Assembly (NCBI GenBank): GCA_016793165.1
Contig: JAEULA010000067.1
Coordinates: 1-37,843, forward strand
Length of the DNA: 37,843 nucleotides
Reading direction: 5' to 3'
Source of the DNA: Alphaproteobacteria bacterium
GTDB lineage: Bacteria; Pseudomonadota; Alphaproteobacteria; CACIAM-22H2
The notes beneath the pieces were generated by a model. That model was not told where the DNA came from, searched no databases, and worked only from the letters and a program-made list of their open reading frames with translations. Made by a program: the position numbers and the translations under genes. Positions within the stretch are counted from its first letter, which is position 1, and the number at the start of each line of letters is the position of its first letter. Shown here in pieces: positions 23,856 to 31,725 of this stretch.

Positions 23856-24863
23856 GTGAGGGGATCCGCGACGCCGGACCGGCGCAACGATGCGCAGGTC
23901 GAGCGCCTGAAGGCGCACTACAAGACGATGCTGCGCATCCGCGCCTTCGAGGAGACCGCCGAGGCGGCGTCGAAGGAAGGGCTGGTCAAGGGCGCGATCC
24001 ATCTCTCGATCGGCCAGGAGGCGGTGGCGAGCGGCGTCTGCGCCAACCTCCGGCGCGACGACATGATCGCCTCGACCCATCGCGGCCACGGCCACACCAT
24101 CGCCAAGGGCGCCGATCCGGCCGCGATGATGAAGGAGCTGTTCGGCCGCGACGGCGGCAACTGCGGCGGCAAGGGCGGCTCGATGCACATCGCCGACTTC
24201 ACGATCGGCATGCTCGGCGCCAACGGCGTCGTCGCGGCCGGCCTGCCGATCGCGGTCGGCGCCGCGCACGCGGCCAAGCTGCAGAAGCGCGACGTCGTCT
24301 CGGTGTGCTTCTTCGGCGACGGCGCCATCAATCGCGGGCCGTTCCTCGAGGCCCTCAACTGGGCGCAGATCTACCGCCTGCCGATGCTGTTCGTGTGCGA
24401 GGACAACCAGTGGGCCTCGACGACGCGGACGCGCGACCTCACCGCCGGCGAAGGCGCGGCGGCGCGCGGCGCGGCGATGGGCATCCCGGCGACGACGCTC
24501 GACGGCAACGACGTCGAGGCGCTCGACGCCGCGGCGGCGAAGCTGGTCGCCGAGATCCGCGCCGGCGGCGGGCCGCGCTTCCTGCACGTCCACACCTACC
24601 GCCTCAAGGGCCACACCGCGGCCGATGCCGGCGCCTACCGCAAGGCGGAGGAGGTCGAGGCGAAATGGGCCGCCGACCCCGTGGCGCGCACGCGCGCGCG
24701 GCTCGCCGCGCTAGGCGTGGCCGACGCCGAGGTCGCGGCGATCGAGCGCGGCGCGCGCGAGGAGATCGCGGCGGCCCATGCGGCGGCCAAGGCCGCCCCC
24801 TGGCCCGCGCTCGACCAGGCCTACGCGCACATCCAGGACACGGGTCACGGCCAATGGCGATGA
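23856..24863 (+). CDS. Thiamine-diphosphate-dependent dehydrogenase E1 alpha subunit (AcoA/PdhA-like)
   Basis: A 335-residue alpha subunit of a 2-oxo-acid or acetoin-type dehydrogenase. The thiamine diphosphate motif is GDGAINRGPFLEALNWA followed by CEDNQWA, the GDG...N pattern that binds magnesium and diphosphate. Other landmarks are STHRGHGHTIAKGAD, GGKGGSMHIAD and HTYRLKGHTAADAG. The AcoA-like GGKGGSMH and ANGVVAAGLPIAVGAA point to the acetoin-dehydrogenase branch rather than pyruvate. Start is GTG at 23856 with AGAGAG upstream; it follows the GlpD-like gene by 52 bases. Its end overlaps the beta gene. No E2 or E3 gene is present in the window. Confidence 0.9.
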   Translation: MRGSATPDRRNDAQVERLKAHYKTMLRIRAFEETAEAASKEGLVKGAIHLSIGQEAVASGVCANLRRDDMIASTHRGHGHTIAKGADPAAMMKELFGRDGGNCGGKGGSMHIADFTIGMLGANGVVAAGLPIAVGAAHAAKLQKRDVVSVCFFGDGAINRGPFLEALNWAQIYRLPMLFVCEDNQWASTTRTRDLTAGEGAAARGAAMGIPATTLDGNDVEALDAAAAKLVAEIRAGGGPRFLHVHTYRLKGHTAADAGAYRKAEEVEAKWAADPVARTRARLAALGVADAEVAAIERGAREEIAAAHAAAKAAPWPALDQAYAHIQDTGHGQWR

Positions 24864-25843
24864 CGACCTACATCGAGGCGGGCAAGCAGGCGCTCGCCGA
24901 GGCGATGCGCGCCGACCCGCGCATCGTGGCCCTGGGCGAGGATCTCGGCCGCGGCGGCGTGTTCGGCCAGTACCGCGGGCTGCAGCAGGAGTTCGGGCCC
25001 GACCGCATCATCGACACGCCGATCTCCGAGTCGACGATCATGGGCGCGTCGGTCGGCATGGCGCTCGCCGGCCAGATCCCGGTCGTCGAGCTGCGCTTCT
25101 CCGACTTCGCGCTGTGCGCGGTGGACGAGATCGTCAACCAGGCCGCGAAGGCGCGCTTCATGTTCGGCGGTCAGGCGAAGGTGCCGTGCGTGATCCGGCA
25201 GCCGACGGGCATGTGGCGCAGCTCGGCCGCGCAGCACTCGCAGTCGCTCGAGGCGTGGTGGACGCATATCCCCGGCCTCGTCGTGATCACGCCCTCGACG
25301 CCGGCCGACAACTATGCGCTGCTCAAGGCCGCGATCGCCTGCGGCGACCCCGTCGTCTATTCCGAGCACAAGGACCTCTGGCCGCTCGAGGGCGAGGTGC
25401 CCGCCGGCCATCGCGTCGAGATCGGCAAGGCGCGCGTCGCGCGCGAAGGCCGCGACGCGACGATCGTGACCTGGTCGAAGACCGTGCACGTCGCGCTGAA
25501 GGCCGCCGAGGCCGCGGCGGCGAAGGGCGTCGAGATCGAGGTCGTCGACCTGCGCACGCTCTGGCCCTGGGACCGCGACGCCGTGTTCGCCTCGGTGGCG
25601 AAGACCGGCCGGCTCCTTGTCGCCCACGAGGCGGTGCAGGTCGCGGGCTTCGGCGGCGAGATCGCCGCCACCGTCGCCGAACATTGCGACGACGCGCTCA
25701 AGGCGCCGGTCCGGCGCCTCGGCGCGCCGCGCATCCCGATCGCCTACTCGCCGCCGCTCGAGGACCAGGCCCGCGTCACCGCGGAGCAGATGGTCGCCGC
25801 GGTCGTGGCGATGACCAACGCACGGCGCGGTGCCCGCGCCTGA
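24854..25843 (+). CDS. Thiamine-diphosphate-dependent dehydrogenase E1 beta subunit (AcoB/PdhB-like)
   Basis: A 329-residue beta subunit. It begins with TYIEAGKQALAEAM and includes LGEDLGRGGVFGQYRGL, DTPISESTIMGASVGMALAG and the EIVNQAAKARFM helix, all typical of E1 beta. The C-terminal transketolase-type domain contains VDLRTLWPWD and HEAVQVAGFGGEIAA. The ATG at 24854 overlaps the alpha gene by 10 bases; an ATGA overlap at 24860 is an equally reasonable start. The two subunits should form an alpha2beta2 enzyme that, without its own E2, either uses another complex's acyltransferase or passes electrons elsewhere. Confidence 0.9.
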   Translation: MAMTTYIEAGKQALAEAMRADPRIVALGEDLGRGGVFGQYRGLQQEFGPDRIIDTPISESTIMGASVGMALAGQIPVVELRFSDFALCAVDEIVNQAAKARFMFGGQAKVPCVIRQPTGMWRSSAAQHSQSLEAWWTHIPGLVVITPSTPADNYALLKAAIACGDPVVYSEHKDLWPLEGEVPAGHRVEIGKARVAREGRDATIVTWSKTVHVALKAAEAAAAKGVEIEVVDLRTLWPWDRDAVFASVAKTGRLLVAHEAVQVAGFGGEIAATVAEHCDDALKAPVRRLGAPRIPIAYSPPLEDQARVTAEQMVAAVVAMTNARRGARA

Positions 25844-25873
25844 ACTCGAGGACCAACTAAGGGGGAGGAAGCC

Positions 25874-26902
25874 ATGACGTCACGTCGCACGCTCATCAAG
25901 TCGGCTGCCGCGATCGGCATCGCCGGCGCGCCGGCGATCTCGCGCGCCCAGCAGCTGAAGTCCGAGTACAAGGTCTCGGTGGTCGGCAATCGCCCGATCC
26001 CGCTGTCGGTCGGCGCCTTCCGCTGGGCCGAGCTCGTCACCGAGCGCACGCAGGGACGCATCAACATGAAGGTCTACCCGGGCTCGAGCCTGGTCGGCGG
26101 CGACCAGACGCGCGAGCTCGTGGCAATGCGCCAGGGCGTGATCGACATGACCGTCAGTTCGACGATCAACCTGTCGCCGCAGATCCGCGAGATGAACCTG
26201 TTCTCGCTGCCCTTCCTGATGCCCGACCACAAGGCCTTCGACGCGATCATCAATGGCGAGGCCGGGCGCGACCTGTTCAAGGTGATGGAGACCCGCGACG
26301 TGGTGCCGCTCGCCTGGGGCGAGAACGGCTTCCGCGAGCTGTCGAACTCCAAGCGCGCCATCCGCAAGCCCGACGACCTCAAGGGCCTGAAGATCCGCTA
26401 CGCCGCCGGCCCGATCTTCGCGGAGATCTTCACCACGCTCGGCGCCAACCCGGTGCAGATGAGCTTCGCCGACCTGCAGCCGGCGCTGTCCTCCGGAGCC
26501 GTCGACGGCCAGGAGAACCCGGTCAACCTGTTCCTGCTGTTCAAGATCCACACACTCGCGCAGAAGCACCTGACGGTGTGGAACTACTGCGCCGACGCCG
26601 GGATCTTCCACGTCGCCAAGCCGGTGTGGGAGTCGTTCTCGAACGCCGACAAGGAGATCGTGCGCGAGTCCGCGCGCCAGGCCGCGCGCGAGCAGATCGC
26701 CGACGCCCGCAAGGGCATCATCGCGCCGGACCTCTCCTCGATCGAGGAGGCCCGCAAGCTCGGCGTCGAGGTGCAGCTGCTCAGCGTCGATGAGAAGGCC
26801 GCGTTCCAGGCCGCGACCAAGCCGGTGTTCGAGAAGTGGGCGCAGCAGACCGGCGCCGACCTCGTCGCCAAGGCCCAGAAGGCGATCGCGGCGCGGGCGT
26901 GA
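25874..26902 (+). CDS. TRAP transporter substrate-binding protein (DctP family)
   Basis: A 342-residue periplasmic binding protein of a TRAP importer. The N-terminus TSRRTLIKSAAAIGIAGAP followed by a RAQ end is a twin-arginine-like signal peptide. LKGLKIRYAAGPIFAEIFTTLGANPVQM is the family's core region, whose conserved arginine pairs with a carboxylate of the ligand; GAVDGQENPVN follows as expected. A very strong AGGGGGAGG site precedes the ATG. The gene begins 30 bases after the E1 beta gene, so uptake and oxidation genes are probably co-transcribed. The ligand is likely an organic acid. Confidence 0.93.
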   Translation: MTSRRTLIKSAAAIGIAGAPAISRAQQLKSEYKVSVVGNRPIPLSVGAFRWAELVTERTQGRINMKVYPGSSLVGGDQTRELVAMRQGVIDMTVSSTINLSPQIREMNLFSLPFLMPDHKAFDAIINGEAGRDLFKVMETRDVVPLAWGENGFRELSNSKRAIRKPDDLKGLKIRYAAGPIFAEIFTTLGANPVQMSFADLQPALSSGAVDGQENPVNLFLLFKIHTLAQKHLTVWNYCADAGIFHVAKPVWESFSNADKEIVRESARQAAREQIADARKGIIAPDLSSIEEARKLGVEVQLLSVDEKAAFQAATKPVFEKWAQQTGADLVAKAQKAIAARA

Positions 26903-26964
26903 TGCGCAGTCCGGACGCGCCGCCGCGGCGCACGCCGCGCGCGAGCCCCCGGCCGGCGCGACGC

Positions 26965-26993
26965 GGGAGGCGCGCGGCGGCGCGCGCCCTCCC
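26965..26993 (+). other. GC-rich hairpin in the DctP-DctQ gap
   Basis: GGGAGGCGCGCG and CGCGCGCCCTCCC pair with one bulged C and a four-base loop. It sits in the 160-base gap (26903-27062) between the binding-protein gene and the small permease gene, the longest spacing in this operon. No gene is seen in the gap. Such a hairpin may stabilise the binding-protein mRNA and reduce expression of the permeases; there is no T-run. Confidence 0.4.
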
Positions 26994-27062
26994 CGATCGC
27001 GGCGGGCCCGCGTGCCGCGCCGGCGGCGCCCGGCGATCGGCCCCTGCCAGCGGAGCGACGGC

Positions 27063-27545
27063 ATGAGCGACGGAACGAGCGACGACCGGCCGCGCATCCC
27101 GATCAAGATCGAGCAGGCGATCGGTGCGGCGGTGATGGCGACGATCGCCTGCATCACCTTCGCCAACGTCGTCGTCCGCTACCTCACCAACATCTCGTTC
27201 GCGTTCACCGAGGAGTACTCGGTCGCCCTGATGGTGATCATGGCGCTGATCGGCTCGGCCGCGGCCTGCGCGAGCGATCGCCACATCCGCATGACCTACT
27301 TCATCGACAAGCTGGGCCCGGCGGCGCGCAGGCCCGTCGAGATGCTGTGCCTCGCCCTGTCGATCGTCATGTTCGGCACGCTGGCCGGCCTCGGCACGTC
27401 GCTCACCTGGGACGAGTATCGCTTCGACGTTCTGTCGCCCGGCCTCGGCGTACCGCAATGGCTCTACACGATCTGGATGCCGCTGCTCGCGGGCCTGTGC
27501 GTCCTGCGGCTCGTCGGCCGCCTCATGCGCGTGGCCAGGGCCTGA
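27063..27545 (+). CDS. TRAP transporter small permease (DctQ family)
   Basis: A 160-residue inner-membrane protein with four predicted spans, starting at about residue 16 (IEQAIGAAVMATIACITFANVVVRYL). The AFTEEYSVALMVIMALIGSAAACASDRHIRM region is typical of DctQ, including the conserved EE/FTEE motif and the RHIRM turn. The ATG at 27063 has GGAG seven bases upstream and gives the usual length. A frame open to 26790 would add an arginine-rich extension overlapping dctP and is rejected. It is followed four bases later by the large permease. Confidence 0.92.
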   Translation: MSDGTSDDRPRIPIKIEQAIGAAVMATIACITFANVVVRYLTNISFAFTEEYSVALMVIMALIGSAAACASDRHIRMTYFIDKLGPAARRPVEMLCLALSIVMFGTLAGLGTSLTWDEYRFDVLSPGLGVPQWLYTIWMPLLAGLCVLRLVGRLMRVARA

Positions 27546-27549
27546 GCCG

Positions 27550-28842
27550 ATGCTGATCGAGGGCAGCGCCATCCTGCTGGTCGGGTTCTTCGCGCTGCTC
27601 GGCTTCGGGGTGCCGCTGGGCGTGGCGCTCGGCCTTGCCGGAACCGCGGTGATCCTGGTCGAGAAGCTCGGCATCATGGCGGTGCCGACCAACGTCTACA
27701 CGGGCATCGCCAAGTACCCGCTGCTCGCGTTGCCGATGTTCGTGCTCGCCGGCATGGTGTTCGAGCGCGCGGGCGTCGCCAGGCGGCTCGTCGAGTTCGC
27801 GATCGCCGCGGTCGGCAACCGCCGCGGCGCGCTCGGCATCGTCGCGATCGTCGTGTGCATGATCCTCGGCGGCATCTCGGGGTCCGGCCCGGCCGACGCC
27901 GCCGCCGTCGCGATGGTGATGATCCCGAGCATGACCGCGCAGGGCTATCCCAAGGCCTTCTCCGCGAGCCTGATCGCGGCCGCCGGCTCGACCGCGATCC
28001 TGATCCCGCCCTCGATCGCCTTCATCGTGTACTCGGTCCTGGTGCCGGGCGTTTCGGTGCCCGCGCTGTTCGCGGCCGGGATGATCCCGGGAATCCTCGC
28101 CGGGCTGTCGCTCCTGATTCCGCTCTATTGGTTCGCCCATCGCGACGGCTTCGGCCGGGCCGCCGACGAGTCGCGGCCACCGCTGTGGCAGACGTTCAGG
28201 CAGGCGATCTGGGGCCTGCTGGCGCCGGTGATCATCCTCGGCGGCCTGCGCACCGGCGCCTTCACGCCGACCGAGGCGGCCGTCGTGGCCGTGTTCTACG
28301 GCCTCGCCGTCGGCATCTTCGTCTACCGCTCGCTCACGTGGCGGGGCATCTACGGCGTGCTCGTCGAGTCGGCCGAGATCTCCGCCGTCGTCATGATCAT
28401 CGTGGCGCTCGCCTCGGTGTTCGCCCATGCCGGATCGACGCTCGGCGCCTTCGATGCATTCGCGGCGGCGCTGATCGGCTTCACCGGCAACGAGTGGATC
28501 ATGATGACGATGATCATGATCATGCTGCTGATCGCCGGCATGCTGCTCGATGCCGTCTCTATCTTCCTCGTCTTCCTGCCGATCCTGCTGCCGATCGCGC
28601 GCAAGTTCGGCTGGGACCTGACCTGGTTCGGCGTCGTGATGACGATGAATCTCGCCATCGGCCAGTTCACCCCGCCCATGGCCGTGAACCTCATGGTGAC
28701 CTGCAAGATCGCCAAGGTGCCGATGGAGGCGACCGTGCCCTGGGTGATCTGGATGGTCGTCGCCATGTGCGGCGCGATGGTCCTCGTCATCGCGGCCCCG
28801 TGGCTTGCGACGGGCATGCCGCACCTGCTCGGCTACAGGTAG
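27550..28842 (+). CDS. TRAP transporter large permease (DctM family)
   Basis: A 430-residue inner-membrane protein with about 11-12 spans, the transport-catalysing subunit. The family's recurring motifs are visible: LPMFVLAGMVFERAG, GGISGSGPADAAAVA, STAILIPPSIAFIVYSV, and near the end GQFTPPMAVNLMVTC. Length is standard for DctM. It starts four bases after the DctQ stop. Together the three proteins make a complete sodium- or proton-coupled, ATP-independent importer for an organic acid, probably the feedstock of the dehydrogenases encoded upstream. Confidence 0.94.
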   Translation: MLIEGSAILLVGFFALLGFGVPLGVALGLAGTAVILVEKLGIMAVPTNVYTGIAKYPLLALPMFVLAGMVFERAGVARRLVEFAIAAVGNRRGALGIVAIVVCMILGGISGSGPADAAAVAMVMIPSMTAQGYPKAFSASLIAAAGSTAILIPPSIAFIVYSVLVPGVSVPALFAAGMIPGILAGLSLLIPLYWFAHRDGFGRAADESRPPLWQTFRQAIWGLLAPVIILGGLRTGAFTPTEAAVVAVFYGLAVGIFVYRSLTWRGIYGVLVESAEISAVVMIIVALASVFAHAGSTLGAFDAFAAALIGFTGNEWIMMTMIMIMLLIAGMLLDAVSIFLVFLPILLPIARKFGWDLTWFGVVMTMNLAIGQFTPPMAVNLMVTCKIAKVPMEATVPWVIWMVVAMCGAMVLVIAAPWLATGMPHLLGYR

Positions 28843-28851
28843 CGCCGCTGG

Positions 28852-28875
28852 CCGCGCCGGATCGGCCCGCCGCGG
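28852..28875 (+). terminator. Possible terminator of the TRAP operon
   Basis: CCGCGCCGG and CCGCCGCGG pair with one central mismatch and a six-base loop, starting 10 bases after the DctM stop. No T-run follows. The remainder of the 225-base gap to 29067 shows no gene, only GC-rich sequence with a short AT-richer patch (CATCGATTAACGATTCGAA) at 28880-28898. Confidence 0.3.
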
Positions 28876-29067
28876 CAACCATCGATTAACGATTCGAACC
28901 GATCCTGGCGGCCGCTCCTTCAAGGCATCGCCATGACGTCCGTTCCGCGCGCATTCCGGGGTTCGTCGCCCGGTCTGCCCTTCGCTTCGACCGCATCCGG
29001 ACCCCGGTCCGCCGCGCCCCGATGCCAGGCGCATTGACGTCTCGCCTCGGCGCGGGAGCGCGATGAC

Positions 29068-30846
29068 ATGTCGCGGCTCGGACGTCTGCTGATCCTGGTC
29101 GTCGCGGCGCTCGGGCTCGGCGCATTGGCGATCGCCGTGTCGGTCTACAAGCAGCAGTCGCGCGTCGAGTACGAGACGACCCACTTCAACGCCTGGGCGC
29201 TCCACAAGGCGACGAACGAGATCAACCAGTTCCTGCAGCATCTCGCCCTGCTCGCCTTCACCTCGGACGGCACGTCCGAGGCGGAAGTGCGGCTGCGACT
29301 CGACATCCTGCACAATCGCGTCGACACGCTGGCGACCGGGCGGATCGGCGCCTACATCGCCAGGGACCAGGACCGCACGCGCATGGTGCGGGAGCTCGCC
29401 GAGCTCGTCGCCGACATCGATGGCCACGCGAACGATCTGAAGAACCCGGAGACCGCAGGACGCTACATCTCCCGGCTGGTTCCCTACGACAAGGCGCTGG
29501 CGCGGGCGGCCGCCGAGGCCTTCGTCGTCGACAACGAGCGCACGTCGCAGAATTGGCTCGAGCTGCGCCAGCTGCAGTGGAAGTTCTGGGCCGTGGTCGC
29601 CTGCCTCGCCTGCAGCGGCGCGATGCTGGCGGTGATCACCATCCGGCAGAACCGCAGCATCCGCTCCGCGAACGACCGGCTGCGGGCGCTCGCGGCAAGC
29701 TCGGCGGCGAATGCCGCGGAGTTCCAGGAGGCGATCGCCAGCCTCGCCGACGGTCTCATCCTCTGGGACCGCGACGATCGGATCGCGACGTGGAACCGGC
29801 GCTGCGAGGAGCTGCTTCCCTATGCGCGCGAGGTGCTGCGCCCCGGCCTCGGCTTCGAGGCCTACGTGACCCGATCGGTCGCCCTGAACCACGCCTCATG
29901 GGACGCCGAGGCGCGCGCGCGGCGGGTGGCGGAGCGGCTCGCCCAGCATCGCAGCCGCGGCGGCACGGGCGAGTTCACGACCCTCGACGGTCGCATCATC
30001 GAGATCCGCGAGACCATGACCTCGAGCGGCGGCTGCGTCTCCGTCTTCCGCGACATGACCGAGGAACGGCGGATGCTGACGCGGCTCACGCTCAGCGAGG
30101 CGGAGCTGCAGCGGGCGCTCGCCGCCGAGCGCGAGATCAACAGCCAGCAGCGGCAGTTCGTCTCGATGGCGAGCCACGAGTTCCGGACGCCGCTCGCCAT
30201 CATCGACAGCGCCTCGCAGCGCCTCCTGCCGCTCGCCGCCGCGATGCCCGGATCCGACCTGCCCAAGCGCGTGGATCGCATCCGATCGGCGGTGACCCGG
30301 ATGGTCCACATCATCGATCGCACGCTGTCGACGGCGCGGCTGGACGAGGGCCGCGTGGAGTTCCATCCGGAGTCCTGCGATCTCGGGGCGATCCTGCGCG
30401 AGGTCTGCGGCCGTCTGCGGGTCATCGACAAGCGCATCGAGATCCGGCTGACGATCGCCGGCGATGCCATGACGATCGACGCCGACCCGCGCCTGATCGA
30501 CCAGATCTTCACCAATCTCGTCGCCAATGCGGTGAAGTACGCGGGCGCCTCGACGTCGGTCGAAGTCGATGCCACGACGACCGGCGACGAGGCGGTCGTC
30601 TCCGTCCGCGACCACGGCATCGGGATCCCCGAGCACGAGATCGAGCATCTCTTCACCCGCTTCTATCGGGCGAGCACGGCGCTGACGATCCCGGGGACGG
30701 GCATCGGGCTGCATCTCGTGAAGCAGTTCGTCACCATGCACGGCGGCAGCGTGTCCGTGCGCAGCGCCGTCCAGAAGGGCTCGACCTTCACCGTCCGCCT
30801 GCCGCGGCGACAGCCCGTCGCCGAGGCTCCCCGCGCCGTCGCCTGA
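29068..30846 (+). CDS. Membrane sensor histidine kinase, PAS-containing, orphan
   Basis: A 592-residue sensor kinase. A first span (residues about 6-26) and a second (about 171-192) frame a helical periplasmic sensor domain of about 145 residues without a recognisable ligand fold. A PAS-type domain follows (EFQEAIASLADGLILWDRDDRI), then the HisKA dimerisation domain with the phosphorylated H370 in SHEFRTPL, and the HATPase domain with N-box QIFTNLVANAVKYA, G1 DHGIGIP and G2 GTGIGLHLV. No receiver or response-regulator gene lies next to it, so its partner is encoded elsewhere. GGGAG lies nine bases before the ATG. Transmitter integrity suggests that it is active. Confidence 0.92.
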   Translation: MSRLGRLLILVVAALGLGALAIAVSVYKQQSRVEYETTHFNAWALHKATNEINQFLQHLALLAFTSDGTSEAEVRLRLDILHNRVDTLATGRIGAYIARDQDRTRMVRELAELVADIDGHANDLKNPETAGRYISRLVPYDKALARAAAEAFVVDNERTSQNWLELRQLQWKFWAVVACLACSGAMLAVITIRQNRSIRSANDRLRALAASSAANAAEFQEAIASLADGLILWDRDDRIATWNRRCEELLPYAREVLRPGLGFEAYVTRSVALNHASWDAEARARRVAERLAQHRSRGGTGEFTTLDGRIIEIRETMTSSGGCVSVFRDMTEERRMLTRLTLSEAELQRALAAEREINSQQRQFVSMASHEFRTPLAIIDSASQRLLPLAAAMPGSDLPKRVDRIRSAVTRMVHIIDRTLSTARLDEGRVEFHPESCDLGAILREVCGRLRVIDKRIEIRLTIAGDAMTIDADPRLIDQIFTNLVANAVKYAGASTSVEVDATTTGDEAVVSVRDHGIGIPEHEIEHLFTRFYRASTALTIPGTGIGLHLVKQFVTMHGGSVSVRSAVQKGSTFTVRLPRRQPVAEAPRAVA

Positions 30847-30866
30847 CGCGCCGTACGGCGGACGCC

Positions 30867-31700
30867 TCAATCGAGGGACAGCAGAAGCGGCTGGTGGTCC
30901 GACGCGTCGGTCCGGGTGTCGACCGCGAGCGCCCGCAGGCGCGGGCGCAACGCCGCGGAGACGAAGAAGAAGTCGCGCGCGTGGGCGCCCTGCTTCCACT
31001 GGACGTGGTCGTGCACGCCGCAGGTCGGGTCGTGCGGCCGACCGCCATGCAGCGCGGGCCAAGCGTCGACGAGCCGGGCGCCGTCGGCTCCGGACGCGGT
31101 GATCGCGGCGTAGCTGGTCTCGTCGGTCGGGAAGTTGAAGTCGCCGCACAGCACCGTGCCGTCGATCGGCGGCAGCGTGCCGTAGGGCCCCTTGCCCGAC
31201 GGCGGCACGTTGGCGGCCGCCTCGTGCCACTCGGCTTCGAGCGCGGCGAGTCGCGCGGCCTGGGCGTGGCGCTGCGTCAGCGAGTGGTACTCGAGATGCG
31301 TCGTCACGACGCGCAGGGCCCGGTCGCCGACGGCCACGACCGCTTCCAGCGCCTGGCGCTGCATGTGGATCACGCTCGGGTCCGCCGGACGCGGCAATGC
31401 GTGCGACACGATGTCGAGCACCGGCAGCCGCGACAGCATCATGTTGCCGAAGCGCCGGCGCGGCGTGCCGGCGCGATCGACCGCCGGGATGAAGACGGGC
31501 TCGTGGCCGGGATACAGCGCGGCAAGCGCCTTCGCCTGGTCCTCGCCGCGATCGAAGATGTCGTAGCCCGCCGACACCTCCTGGAAGCAGACGACATCGG
31601 CATCGCCCATCGCCTTCGCCACGCGCGCGATTCGCGACAGGTCGACCTCGCCGTCGACGCCGAGCCCGAACTGGATGTTCCAGGAGAGGATGGAGGTCAT
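30867..31700 (-). CDS. Endonuclease/exonuclease/phosphatase (EEP) family hydrolase
   Basis: A 277-residue metal-dependent phosphoesterase-fold protein. Conserved EEP motifs appear in order: ILSWNIQFG (Asn), VVCFQEVS (metal-binding Glu), THLEYHS, CGDFNFP (Asp and Asn) and the final SDHQPL (Asp-His catalytic pair). No signal peptide is seen, so it is likely cytoplasmic. The substrate could be a nucleic acid, a phospholipid or a small phosphodiester; the family does not tell. It lies 25 bases downstream of the HemY-like gene on the same strand with GGAG upstream, so it is probably co-transcribed with the heme genes although no role there is known. It converges on the histidine kinase gene with a 20-base gap. 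Confidence 0.88.
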   Translation of the reverse strand: MTSILSWNIQFGLGVDGEVDLSRIARVAKAMGDADVVCFQEVSAGYDIFDRGEDQAKALAALYPGHEPVFIPAVDRAGTPRRRFGNMMLSRLPVLDIVSHALPRPADPSVIHMQRQALEAVVAVGDRALRVVTTHLEYHSLTQRHAQAARLAALEAEWHEAAANVPPSGKGPYGTLPPIDGTVLCGDFNFPTDETSYAAITASGADGARLVDAWPALHGGRPHDPTCGVHDHVQWKQGAHARDFFFVSAALRPRLRALAVDTRTDASDHQPLLLSLD

Positions 31701-31725
31701 GGGCGCTCCGCGTGGGGGATCGGCG

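Noticed and set aside
26790..27062. N-terminal extension of the DctQ protein into dctP and the gap
   Set aside because: The extension is arginine/proline-rich, overlaps dctP in another frame and contains a hairpin; the ATG at 27063 fits DctQ length and has a binding site.
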